DNA of 64,000 nt from JAGWAJ01 sp026707615. GTDB taxonomy: Bacteria > Acidobacteriota > Vicinamibacteria > Vicinamibacterales > UBA8438. The translations under genes and the position numbers were made by a program. Under the pieces are notes generated by a model. That model saw only the letters and a program-made list of their open reading frames with translations. It had not been told where the DNA came from and searched no databases. The stretch spans positions 124,001 through 188,000 of the forward strand of contig CBDBMW010000012.1 in assembly GCA_965207595.1 (NCBI GenBank), read 5' to 3'. Shown here piece by piece: positions 25,425 through 38,798 of this stretch (the first letter of the stretch is position 1; the number at the start of each line of letters is the position of its first letter).

Positions 25425-25862
25425 ATGGACAGCGAACGGCGGAAGGTGCTCGAAATGCTGGCGGAGGGCAAGGTCTCGGCGGACGACGCGGAGCGGCTGC
25501 TCGAGAAGCTGGACGGATCCGGCGCCGGGGATGCCCCGGGCGCCGGAGCCGCGGCGGGTGCCGGGGGCGCGGCGGAAGCGGCGGAGGGCCCGAAGGCGAA
25601 CGGCCGGGCGCCCCTCAAGTACCTGCGCGTCCTCGTCGACAGCGCCGACGGCGACAAGGTCAACGTCCGGGTGCCGCTGGGCCTGCTGCGCACCGGCGTC
25701 AGCCTGGCCATGCTGCTGCCGGCCGTCGCCGGCGAGAAGCTGAGCGAGAACGGCATCGACCTCTCCAACCTGAGCGGCGACGCCCTGGTCGAGGAGCTGC
25801 GGGAGCTGACGGTCGACGTCGATTCGGCGAAGGGCGACACCGTCCGCGTCTTCTGCGAATGA
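25425..25862 (+). CDS. SHOCT-like / YvlB-LiaX N-terminal-type protein
   Basis: A 145-aa cytosolic-looking protein. It opens with the SHOCT-like helix pair MDSERRKVLEMLAEGKVSAD and ERLLEKL, then an Ala/Gly linker (about 35-60), then a compact domain (about 65-145) containing YLRVLVDSADGDKVNVRVPL. Such domains occur in YvlB and LiaX proteins linked to envelope stress. ATG 25425 is chosen for its SD (GGAGG, 7 nt); an upstream ATG at 25401 is possible. It ends the cassette and is followed by a long hairpin. Confidence 0.8.
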   Translation: MDSERRKVLEMLAEGKVSADDAERLLEKLDGSGAGDAPGAGAAAGAGGAAEAAEGPKANGRAPLKYLRVLVDSADGDKVNVRVPLGLLRTGVSLAMLLPAVAGEKLSENGIDLSNLSGDALVEELRELTVDVDSAKGDTVRVFCE

Positions 25863-25879
25863 AGTCGTCCGGCCACCCC

Positions 25880-25919
25880 GCCCCGCGACCGCCCCGGACG
25901 CTCCGGGCGGTCGCGGGGC
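25880..25919 (+). terminator. Long GC hairpin after the DUF2089 cassette
   Basis: A stem of about 18 bp with one bulge (GCCCCGCGACCGCCC... paired with GGGCGGTCGCGGGGC) and a 3-nt loop. There is no T tract, so it may act as an RNA 3' end protector or a weak terminator. Confidence 0.65.
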
Positions 25920-25945
25920 GTCCGGCGGCGTCCGGGGGCGTCCCG

Positions 25946-25951
25946 TATACT
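25946..25951 (+). promoter_or_regulatory. -10 box of mtaB, possible leaderless start
   Basis: TATACT, 8 nt before the mtaB ATG, the same hexamer and spacing as at rpmB. No SD and no evident -35. Confidence 0.5.
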
Positions 25952-25959
25952 CCGCCGCG

Positions 25960-27366
<1,407 letters not shown>

Positions 27367-28497
27367 GCTGACCGCAGGCCGCGCGGATGTCGCGGCCCCG
27401 GCTCTTGCGCACCGACACCCGCACGCCGGCCGCGGCCAGGGTCCGGCCGAACGCGTCCACGCGGTGGTCCGGGGGCCGGCGGTAGGGGATGCCGGGCGCC
27501 TCGTTGAGGGGGATCACGTTCACCTTGGAGCGGATGCCGCGGAGCAGCCGGGCGAGGCGGCGGGCGTCGGCGGGAGCGTCGTTCACGCCGTCGAGGAGCA
27601 CGTACTCGAAGGTGATGCGCTCGCGGCGCCCGACCGGGAACCGGCGGCACGCGGCGAGCAGCTCGGCCAGCGGGTACTTCCGGCCGAGGGGGACGAGCCG
27701 CTCGCGGAGCTCCTCGGTGGCGGCGTGCAGCGACACCGCGAGGTTCGGCATGACGGGCTCGGCGGCGAGGCGCGCGAGGCCCGGCAGCACGCCCACGGTC
27801 GAGAGCGTGACGCGGCGGGGCGGCACGGCCAGCCCGCTCTCCGACGCCAGCATGCGCAGGGCGCGCATCGTCGGCTCGTAGTTGTGCAGCGGCTCGCCCA
27901 TCCCCATCAGGACGACGTTGAAGGGTCGGTCGGCGAGTGCCAGGTCGTGGGCCATCGCGCGGACCTGACCGGCGATCTCGCCCGCCGTCAGGTTGCGGGT
28001 GAGCCCCATGCGGCCGGTGAGGCAGAAGCCGCACTGCATCGCGCAGCCGACCTGCGTCGACACGCAGAACGTGCGGGCCGGCGTGTCCGGGATGAAGACG
28101 GCCTCCACGCCGCGGCCGTCGCGGAGGCCGAGCCGGAACTTGACCGTGCCGTCGCGCGAGCGCGCCCGCTCGACGACGGTCGGCGTGGGGACGGCGAACG
28201 CCGCCGCGAGGCGCGTCCGCAGCGACGCCGGCAGGTCGGTCATCCGCGCGAAGTCGGTCACGCCGCGGCGATAGACCCAGCGGTAGATCTGCCGCGCGTG
28301 GAAGGCGGGCGCGCCGAGACCGGCCACGGCGGCCTCGAGGGCGGGCAACTCCAGCTCCGTCAGATCGCGCGGACCGGCCGCGTCGGGCGAGCCGCCGGCC
28401 GCCGGAGCGGCCCCTTCGGTCGCGCTCATCGCAGCATGGTACTACCGCCGCGCTGTGGTATGATCGCGGCGCCGGTTGGCTTCCAGCAACGTACTAC

Positions 28498-28536
28498 CCC
28501 AGCAACCCTTGCGGGGTCCCAGCAACCCTTGCGGGG
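28498..28536. repeat. 20-bp tandem repeat in the M16 peptidase leader
   Basis: Two copies of CCCAGCAACCCTTGCGGGG at 28498 and 28518, with a partial copy (CCAGCAAC) at 28482. Each unit can fold into a small hairpin (CCCC / GGGG with an inner GCAA / TTGC on the complementary strand). A TATGAT box at 28459-28464 would put this repeat inside the 5' leader of the peptidase mRNA. Confidence 0.75.
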
Positions 28537-28606
28537 CCCGCGCGGCCCCTTTCGAGGCCTGCCCGTCCGGCTCGGCGGGCGGGTGGCGGCCGGTGTGGCT
28601 TCGGCG

Positions 28607-29866
28607 ATGATCGAGCGCGCGGTGTTCGACAACGGGCTCCGTCTGCTGACCGAGAGCATGCCCGACGTTCGGTCGGTCAGCCTCGGGGCCTGGCTGACCT
28701 GCGGGTCGCGCGACGAGGACGCGGAGCACCCGGGCATCGCCCACTTCGTCGAGCACATGCTCTTCAAGGGCACGACCTCCCGCAGCGCCGAGGCGATCGC
28801 GCAGGAGGTCGACTCGCTCGGCGGGCACCTCGACGCGTTCACGGCCAAGGAGTGCGCCAGCTACTACGTCAAGGTGCTCGACGAGCACCTCCCGCGCGCG
28901 CTCGACATCCTCTCCGACCTGCTCCTCAACCCCGCGTTCGACGCCCGCGAGATCGCGCGCGAGCAGAAGGTGGTGGTCGAGGAGATCAAGATGGTCGAGG
29001 ACACGCCGGACGACCTCGTCTACGAGCTCTACACGGCGCGCTTCTGGCCGGACCACGCGCTCGGGCGCTCCATCCTCGGCACGGCGGAGTCGGTCGGGGC
29101 CCTCGATGCCGCCACGCTCCGCGACTACTTCGCCCGCACCTACACGGCGGGCAGCCTCGTCATCGCCGCGGCCGGTCACGTCGAGGCGGGCGCGGTCCGC
29201 GAGCTCGTCGGCGAGGCGTTCGGGACGCTGGCCGCGGGCACGCCGCCGGCTCCCGCCACGGCACCGGAGGCGGCGGCGGGGCTGCTCGTCCGCGACAAGG
29301 ACCTCGAGCAGAGCCACGTCTGCCTGGGCACGCGGGCCTACGCCCACGATCACCCCGACCGCTACGTGACCTACGTGCTCAACACGGTGCTGGGCGGCTC
29401 GATGAGCTCGCGCCTGTTCCAGAACGTGCGGGAGAAGCGGGGGCTGGCCTACGCGGTGGCGAGCAGCCTGGCGGCGTACCGCGACGTCGGCGCGCTCACC
29501 GTCTACGCCGGCTGCGACGCCGCCTCGGTCTCCGAGGTGGTCGATCTCGTGGTGGCGGAGCTCCGGGGCATGAAGGCGGCGCCGATGGAGGCGTCCGAGC
29601 TGCAGCGGGCCAAGGACCACCTGAAGGGCAGCCTGGTGCTGGGCCTCGAGAGCACCTCGAGCCGCATGTCGCAGCTCGCGCGCTCCGAGATGTACTTCGG
29701 CCGCCAGATCGACATCGACGAGACGCTGGCGGCCCTCGACCGCGTGACGGCGGACGACGTGCAGCGCGTGGCGGCGGACCTGTTCGCGAACGGCAGCCTC
29801 GCCGCGACGGTGCTCGGCCCGGTCGGCGGACAGGGCCTCTCGGAGTCGCAGCTCGATCTCGGGTGA
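28607..29866 (+). CDS. M16-family (pitrilysin-like) zinc peptidase
   Basis: Members process peptides or signal sequences and are related to mitochondrial processing peptidase. The 419-aa product is of normal length for the single-unit bacterial form. The inverted zinc motif is H46-F-V-E49-H50, and the downstream glutamate lies in VVVEEIKM (about 125-126). The C-terminal half carries the usual NVREKRGLAYAV motif. No signal peptide is seen, so the start at 28607 gives a cytoplasmic enzyme. No SD is visible; the leader upstream contains the 20-bp repeats. Confidence 0.92.
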   Translation: MIERAVFDNGLRLLTESMPDVRSVSLGAWLTCGSRDEDAEHPGIAHFVEHMLFKGTTSRSAEAIAQEVDSLGGHLDAFTAKECASYYVKVLDEHLPRALDILSDLLLNPAFDAREIAREQKVVVEEIKMVEDTPDDLVYELYTARFWPDHALGRSILGTAESVGALDAATLRDYFARTYTAGSLVIAAAGHVEAGAVRELVGEAFGTLAAGTPPAPATAPEAAAGLLVRDKDLEQSHVCLGTRAYAHDHPDRYVTYVLNTVLGGSMSSRLFQNVREKRGLAYAVASSLAAYRDVGALTVYAGCDAASVSEVVDLVVAELRGMKAAPMEASELQRAKDHLKGSLVLGLESTSSRMSQLARSEMYFGRQIDIDETLAALDRVTADDVQRVAADLFANGSLAATVLGPVGGQGLSESQLDLG

Positions 29867-29906
29867 CGCCCGGAAAGGAGACCTCGCCATCGCCGTCCGG
29901 CTCACG

Positions 29907-30722
29907 GTGCTCGCCAGCGGCAGCGCCGGCAACGCCACGCTCGTCTCCGACGGGACCTCGCGCGTGCTGATCGACGCCGGCCTGAGCTACCGCGAGCTGA
30001 CGCGGCGCCTGCTCCGGCTCGACGTCGACCCGGCCGCCGTGGACGCCGTCTTCATCACGCACGCCCACGGCGACCACACGCGCGGCGCGGCCCTGCTCTC
30101 GCGGCGGCACGGAGTGCCGGTGCACGCGACGGCGGCCATCCGGTCGGAGTGGGGCGCGCCCGGCGTCGACGTGTGGCGGACGCTGCGGCCGGGACGGTCG
30201 CGGACGGTGGGCGGCCTGCGCTTCGTGCCCTTCGAGATCCCGCACGACACGGCGGCGGTGGGGTTCCGCGTGGAGACGGCGGAGGGCGCGATCGGCTACG
30301 CCACCGACGTCGGGGCGCTGACGCCGCCGGTCGCGGCGCGGCTGCGCGACTGCCGGGTGCTGGTCATCGAGTCGAACCACGCCGCCGAGCTGCTGCGCGT
30401 GAGCCCCTACGCGCGGTCGACCCGCGAACGCATCGCCAGCGCGGAGGGGCACCTCTCGAACGAGGCCCTCGCCGCCTTCGTGCGCGAGGAGCTGGCCGAC
30501 GCGGTGCGCTGCATCGTGCTGGCCCACGTGAGCCGGGTGAACAACCTGCCGGAACTCGCCGAGATGACGTGTCGCGAGGCGCTCCGCGCGTCGGGGCGGC
30601 ACGACGTCGAGGTCGTGGTCGCCCGCCAGGATCGCCCCACGGAAACCATCGACCTCGGCGCGTGGCCGACCGTGCCGGCTCCGCTCGCGGGCCGGGCGCA
30701 GCAGGTCGCGCTGCCCTTCTGA
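29907..30722 (+). CDS. MBL-fold metallo-hydrolase, WalJ/YycJ type
   Basis: A metallo-beta-lactamase-fold hydrolase of about 271 aa. The metal motif is THAHGDH (about 50-56); other ligands are in IPHDT, YATDVG and LAHVSR. The short core and the ASGSAGNATLV opening match the YycJ/WalJ group, linked to DNA repair or cell-wall coordination in Firmicutes; the role here is unknown. GTG 29907 is the first standard start, but it lies 26 nt after the GGAG site, and the conserved N-terminus seems to begin six residues earlier at an ATC codon (29889). Confidence 0.83.
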   Translation: MLASGSAGNATLVSDGTSRVLIDAGLSYRELTRRLLRLDVDPAAVDAVFITHAHGDHTRGAALLSRRHGVPVHATAAIRSEWGAPGVDVWRTLRPGRSRTVGGLRFVPFEIPHDTAAVGFRVETAEGAIGYATDVGALTPPVAARLRDCRVLVIESNHAAELLRVSPYARSTRERIASAEGHLSNEALAAFVREELADAVRCIVLAHVSRVNNLPELAEMTCREALRASGRHDVEVVVARQDRPTETIDLGAWPTVPAPLAGRAQQVALPF

Positions 30723-30747
30723 CGCCCCTGTCCGATGTGACCCTGCG

Positions 30748-32156
<1,409 letters not shown>

Positions 32157-32160
<4 letters not shown>

Positions 32161-32402
32161 GGGCGCGGGTCTTCGTGACGCTCAAGCCGTCGATCCTCGA
32201 CCCGCAGGGCAAGACGATCCTGGGCGCGCTGCGCTCGCTGGGCTACGGTGCGGTGGAGGACGTGCGCCAGGGCAAGTTCTTCGAGATCGACGTCGCGGCC
32301 GGTTCGGCCGGCGAGGCGCGTTCCCTCGCGGCGGAGATGGCGGACCGCCTGCTGGCGAACCCGGTGATCGAGAGCTACCGGGTGGAGGTCGATGACCGCT
32401 AG
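32157..32402 (+). CDS. purS: FGAM synthase subunit PurS
   Basis: A small subunit that bridges PurL and PurQ in the three-part phosphoribosylformylglycinamidine synthase. The 81-aa product has the usual KPSILDPQGKTI opening and the GYGAVEDVRQGKFFE stretch. The ATG overlaps the purB stop codon. Separate purS/purQ/purL genes show that this organism uses the Bacillus-type enzyme, not the fused enterobacterial one. Confidence 0.94.
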
Positions 32403-32498
32403 GAGCCTGCGCGGGCGCTACGTGCCGCATCGCCGTTCTCCCGGGCGGGCGGGCGGGGAGCGCACCGGGCGCCGCCGGCCGGGGGGGAGCAGTCGGCG

Positions 32499-33268
32499 GT
32501 GAAGGTCGCGGTGGCCGTGTTCCCGGGCTCGAACTGCGATCACGACGCGTACCACGCGCTGAAGCACGTCGTCGGCTGCGACGCGGCGTTCGTCTGGCAC
32601 AAGGCCGGCGACCTCGGCGGCGCGGACGCCGTGATCCTGCCGGGCGGGTTCTCGTACGGCGACTACCTGCGGACGGGGGCCATCGCGCGCTTCTCGCCGA
32701 TCATGGCCCGCGTCGTCGAGTTCGCGGCCGCGGGAGGGCCCGTGCTGGGTATCTGCAACGGCTTCCAGGTGCTGCTCGAGGCGGGCCTGCTGCCGGGCGG
32801 GATGCGGCGCAACCGGGGGCTGAGGTTCATCTGCGAGCAGGTGCACCTGCGCGTGGAGCGGACCGGCACGCCGTTCACCGGACGGGCGCGCGCCGGGCAG
32901 GTGCTCCGGATGCCGATCGCGCACGGCGAGGGGAACTACTACGCCGACCCCGCCACCCTGGAACGGCTCGAGGGGGACGGGCGGGTCGTGTTCCGCTACG
33001 CGGCGCCGGACGGCACCATCGACGAGCGGTGGAACGTGAACGGCTCCACGGCGGCAATCGCCGGCATCTCGAACGCGCAGGGAAACGTCGTCGGGCTGAT
33101 GCCCCATCCGGAGCGCGCGTGCGAGGCGGCGCTCGGGAGCGCCGACGGCCGCGTCGTGCTGGAGTCGCTGGTGGAGGCGTGCGCGGCGGCACGCGGCGGA
33201 GCCGCGCGGACGGCGGCGGGAGGCGGCGGAGCCGCAGCGCGCGAAGGAACGGCGCGGACGGGAGCGCG

Positions 33269-33272
<4 letters not shown>
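32499..33272 (+). CDS. purQ: FGAM synthase glutaminase subunit PurQ
   Basis: Releases ammonia from glutamine for PurL. The 257-aa class I amidotransferase has the nucleophile C86 in LGICNGFQVL and the PHPERACE His/Glu pair near residue 205. The start is GTG with GGGGGAGC upstream. The last 25-30 residues are an Ala/Gly/Arg-rich tail beyond the usual end of the family. It overlaps purL by 4 bp (ATGA). Confidence 0.95.
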
Positions 33273-35533
<2,261 letters not shown>

Positions 35534-35544
35534 TTGAGCGAGCC

Positions 35545-36978
35545 GTGTCTGACGGATTCCGCGACGCGTGCGGCGTGTTCGGCATCTTCGGGCATCAGCA
35601 GGCCGCCTCGATGACCTACCTCGGCCTGTACGCGCTGCAGCACCGGGGGCAGGAGAGCGCGGGCATCGCGGTGGCCGAGGACGGCCGGCTGCGGCTGACG
35701 CGGGCCATGGGCTACGTGTCGGACGTGTTCGACGACCGGATCCTGGCCGACCTGACCGGGCCCGCCGCAATCGGCCACGTGCGCTACTCGACGTCCGGCG
35801 ACAGCCGCGTCACCAACGCGCAGCCGATCCTGATCGACTGCGCCCACGGCCAGATCGCCCTCTGCCACAACGGGAACCTCGTCAACGCGGGCGAGCTGCG
35901 CGCCGAGCTGGTGCGGCGCGGGAGCATCTTCCAGACCGGGAGCGACACCGAGGTCGTCCTGCACCTCTACGCGAAGTCGCAGGCGGGGTCGCCGGCGGAC
36001 GCCATCGTCGAGTCCGTGTCGCAGGTGCGGGGCGCCTTCTCGCTGGTCATGCTGACCCCCGAGCGCCTGATCGCGGTGCGCGACCCGCACGGCTTCCGTC
36101 CCCTGGCCCTCGGGCGGCTGGACGACGCCTACGTCGTCTGCTCGGAGACGTGCGCCCTGGACCTCATCGGAGCCCGCTACGAACGCGACGTCGCCCCGGG
36201 CGAGGTGCTGGTCATCGACGCCGAGGGGCTGCGGTCGTTCCGCCCCTTCGCTCCCGTGCAGCCTGCCCACTGCGTGTTCGAGCATGTCTACTTCTCCCGG
36301 CCCGACAGCTATGTGTTCGGGCGGAGCGTCAACGAGGTGCGCACGAACCTGGGGCGGCGGCTGGCGCGCGAGACCGCGGTCGAGGCGGACGCGGTGGTTC
36401 CGATTCCCGACTCGGGTCTGTGCGCGGCGATGGGCTACGCCGAGGAGTCCGGCATTCCGCTGAAGATGGGACTCATCCGCAACCACTTCGTCGGGCGGAC
36501 GTTCATCCAGCCGCAGCAGTCCATCCGGGCGTTCAAGGTGAAGGTCAAGCTGAACACCGTCCGCGACATCCTCGACGGGCAGCGCGTCGTGCTGGTGGAC
36601 GACTCGATCGTGCGCGGCACGACGAGCCGCAAGATCGTCTCGATGATCAAGGCGGCGGGCGCGGCGGAGGTGCACATGCGGATCAGCTGCCCGCCGACCG
36701 TCGCTCCCTGCTACTACGGCATCGACACCCCGCACCGCGAGGAGTTGATCGCGGCGCGGCGCGGCATCGACGAGATCCGCGACTTCATGGGCGCCGACAC
36801 CCTGGCCTACCTGAGCATCGAGGGGCTGCGCGCGGCCGTCGGTCCGCGGAGCGGCGACTACTGCACGGCCTGCTACACGAAGGACTATCCGGTAGGCCCG
36901 CCGCGCGACCAGGAGGCCTACATGCAGATGGTGCTCAAGATGGCGGACTCGTCGGCGCAGCGCTCCGCGGACCCGTGA
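35545..36978 (+). CDS. purF: Amidophosphoribosyltransferase (Fe-S type)
   Basis: Makes phosphoribosylamine from PRPP and glutamine, the first committed purine step. The 477-aa product has an 8-residue propeptide (MSDGFRDA) before the nucleophile C9, so the protein is processed. The four cysteines of the [4Fe-4S] form are present: AHCVFEH, RISCPPT and DYCTAC. PRPP-site VVLVDDSIVRGTTS is intact. It matches the Bacillus-type enzyme. GTG is the start; no SD is seen. Confidence 0.95.
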   Translation: MSDGFRDACGVFGIFGHQQAASMTYLGLYALQHRGQESAGIAVAEDGRLRLTRAMGYVSDVFDDRILADLTGPAAIGHVRYSTSGDSRVTNAQPILIDCAHGQIALCHNGNLVNAGELRAELVRRGSIFQTGSDTEVVLHLYAKSQAGSPADAIVESVSQVRGAFSLVMLTPERLIAVRDPHGFRPLALGRLDDAYVVCSETCALDLIGARYERDVAPGEVLVIDAEGLRSFRPFAPVQPAHCVFEHVYFSRPDSYVFGRSVNEVRTNLGRRLARETAVEADAVVPIPDSGLCAAMGYAEESGIPLKMGLIRNHFVGRTFIQPQQSIRAFKVKVKLNTVRDILDGQRVVLVDDSIVRGTTSRKIVSMIKAAGAAEVHMRISCPPTVAPCYYGIDTPHREELIAARRGIDEIRDFMGADTLAYLSIEGLRAAVGPRSGDYCTACYTKDYPVGPPRDQEAYMQMVLKMADSSAQRSADP

Positions 36979-37112
36979 TCGTGCGAGGACGACGGGCCGC
37001 CCTCGTCGCGGCGGCGTACCCCACCGACCCGCCGGCCGGCCGGCCGGGGCGGCTCCCCGGCGTCGCGCAGCTCTGAGGTCCGGCGCTCGCAACCGGAGGG
37101 CGCGGTCAGGCG

Positions 37113-38156
37113 ATGGACTACAAGGCGGCGGGCGTCGACATCGACGGCGCGAACGCGCTCGTGGCGCGGGTCCGCGACCTGGCGCGCAGCACGTTCACGG
37201 GCGGCGTGCTCTCCGACATCGGAGCGTTCGGCGGCGTGTTCCGGCCCGACCTGGCGGGCCTCGTCGAGCCGGTCCTGGTGGCCAGCGCCGACGGCGTCGG
37301 CACCAAGCTCAAGGTGGCCTTCGCAACCGGCCGCCACGACACGGTCGGCATCGACCTGGTCAACCACTGCGTGAACGACATCCTCGTGCAGGGCGCGCGG
37401 CCCCTCTTCTTCCTCGACTACCTCGCCACGGGCGTGCTCGGCCCGGACGTCGCGGCGGCCGTCGTCGCGGGCGTGGCGGAGGGGTGTCGGGCGAACGGCT
37501 GCGCGCTGCTCGGCGGCGAGACGGCGGAGATGCCCGGCATGTACGCGGCCGGCGAGTACGACCTGGCCGGCTTCGTGGTCGGGCTCGCGGATCGAAGGGC
37601 CCTCGTCGATGGACGGCGCATCGCCCCGGGCGACGTGCTCGTCGGCCTGCCGTCGTCGGGCCTGCACACGAACGGCTACTCGCTGGCGCGGCGCATCCTC
37701 TTCGAGTCGGTCGGGCTCGGCGTGGACTCGCACGTGGGCGAGCTCGGCTGCACGGTGGGCGAGGAGCTCCTGAAGACCCACCGCTCGTACCTGCGCGCGC
37801 TGTGGCCGGCGATCGAGGCGGGCCTCGTGAAGGGCCTCGCCCACGTCACCGGCGGCGGCCTGAGCGACAACCTCCCGCGCATCCTGCCGGACGGCTGCGC
37901 GGCGCACGTGGACCGGGCGGCGTGGCCGGTGCCGCCGATATTCGAGTTCCTCCAGGCGCGGGGGGAGGTCCCCACCGCGGACATGTACCGCACGTTCAAC
38001 ATGGGGATCGGGATGGTCCTGGTCTGCGACGCCGCCGCCGAGGCGGAGCTGCGGGCCGTGCTGTCCGGGGCCGGCGAGGGCGGGGCCGTGCGGATCGGAG
38101 AGATGCGGCCCGGGACGCGAGGCGTGGTCTACCGCGCCGGGGGCGGCGGGTCGTGA
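37113..38156 (+). CDS. purM: Phosphoribosylaminoimidazole synthetase (AIR synthetase)
   Basis: Closes the imidazole ring of AIR using ATP. The 347-aa product has the family motifs LVASADGVGTKLK, GIDLVNHCVNDI, LLGGETAEMPGMY and THVTGGG-like AHVTGGGLSDNLPR. A 134-bp gap separates it from purF; it holds no coding frame. It overlaps purN by 4 bp (GTGA). Confidence 0.95.
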   Translation: MDYKAAGVDIDGANALVARVRDLARSTFTGGVLSDIGAFGGVFRPDLAGLVEPVLVASADGVGTKLKVAFATGRHDTVGIDLVNHCVNDILVQGARPLFFLDYLATGVLGPDVAAAVVAGVAEGCRANGCALLGGETAEMPGMYAAGEYDLAGFVVGLADRRALVDGRRIAPGDVLVGLPSSGLHTNGYSLARRILFESVGLGVDSHVGELGCTVGEELLKTHRSYLRALWPAIEAGLVKGLAHVTGGGLSDNLPRILPDGCAAHVDRAAWPVPPIFEFLQARGEVPTADMYRTFNMGIGMVLVCDAAAEAELRAVLSGAGEGGAVRIGEMRPGTRGVVYRAGGGGS

Positions 38157-38788
38157 GCGGACCCGCGAACCGCCGCCTCGGCGTGCTCATCTCCGGCCGC
38201 GGCAGCAACCTGCAGGCCATCATCGACGCCGTCGCGGGCGGCGCCCTCGACGCGCACATCGCGGTGGTCGTCTCCAACCGGGAGGGCGCGGCGGGCCTCG
38301 AGCGCGCGCGGCGGGCGGGCATCCCGACCGCGACCCTCCGCCACACGGACTACGACTCGCGCGAGGCCTTCGACCTCGCCGTCGTCGAGGAGCTGCGGCG
38401 GCGCGACGTGGGCCTCGTCTGCCTGGCGGGGTTCATGCGCCTGCTGAGCCCCGCGTTCATCAGCGCGTTCCCCGACGCCGTCCTCAACATCCATCCGTCG
38501 CTGCTGCCCTCGTTCCCGGGGCTCGACGCGCAGCGCCGGGCGTGGGAGCACGGCGTTGCCGTGAGCGGGGCGACGGTGCACGTCGTGACCCCGGAGCTCG
38601 ACGCCGGGCCGATCGTGCGCCAGGCCGCGGTCCCGGTCCGCGGGGGCGACACGCCCGCGTCGCTCGCGGCCCGGATTCTCGAGGTGGAGCACCGCATCTA
38701 CCCGGAAGCGATCCGGGCGGTCCTCGACGGAGGCTGGCGCATCGAGGGACGGCGCTTCGTCGCCGGGAGCCCGGAAGGCGTCCTGTAG
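38153..38788 (+). CDS. purN: Phosphoribosylglycinamide formyltransferase
   Basis: Transfers the formyl group of 10-formyl-THF to GAR. The 211-aa product has the GAR-site LISGRGSNLQAI at the N-terminus, CLAGFMRLL, and the catalytic NIHPSLLPSFPG segment with an HVV...DAGPI motif. The GTG overlaps the purM stop codon. It relies on folates that FolC, also in the window, helps to make. Confidence 0.95.
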   Translation: MSGPANRRLGVLISGRGSNLQAIIDAVAGGALDAHIAVVVSNREGAAGLERARRAGIPTATLRHTDYDSREAFDLAVVEELRRRDVGLVCLAGFMRLLSPAFISAFPDAVLNIHPSLLPSFPGLDAQRRAWEHGVAVSGATVHVVTPELDAGPIVRQAAVPVRGGDTPASLAARILEVEHRIYPEAIRAVLDGGWRIEGRRFVAGSPEGVL

Positions 38789-38791
38789 AAT
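38786..38791 (+). promoter_or_regulatory. -10 box of tyrS, possible leaderless start
   Basis: TAGAAT, overlapping the purN stop codon and placed 7 nt before the tyrS ATG. No SD and no clear -35. Confidence 0.45.
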
Positions 38792-38798
38792 CTCGGCG

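Noticed and set aside
36979..37112. Small gene or regulatory RNA between purF and purM
   Set aside because: Only GC-rich sequence with a CCGG run; no SD-start pair and no stable conserved-looking structure.
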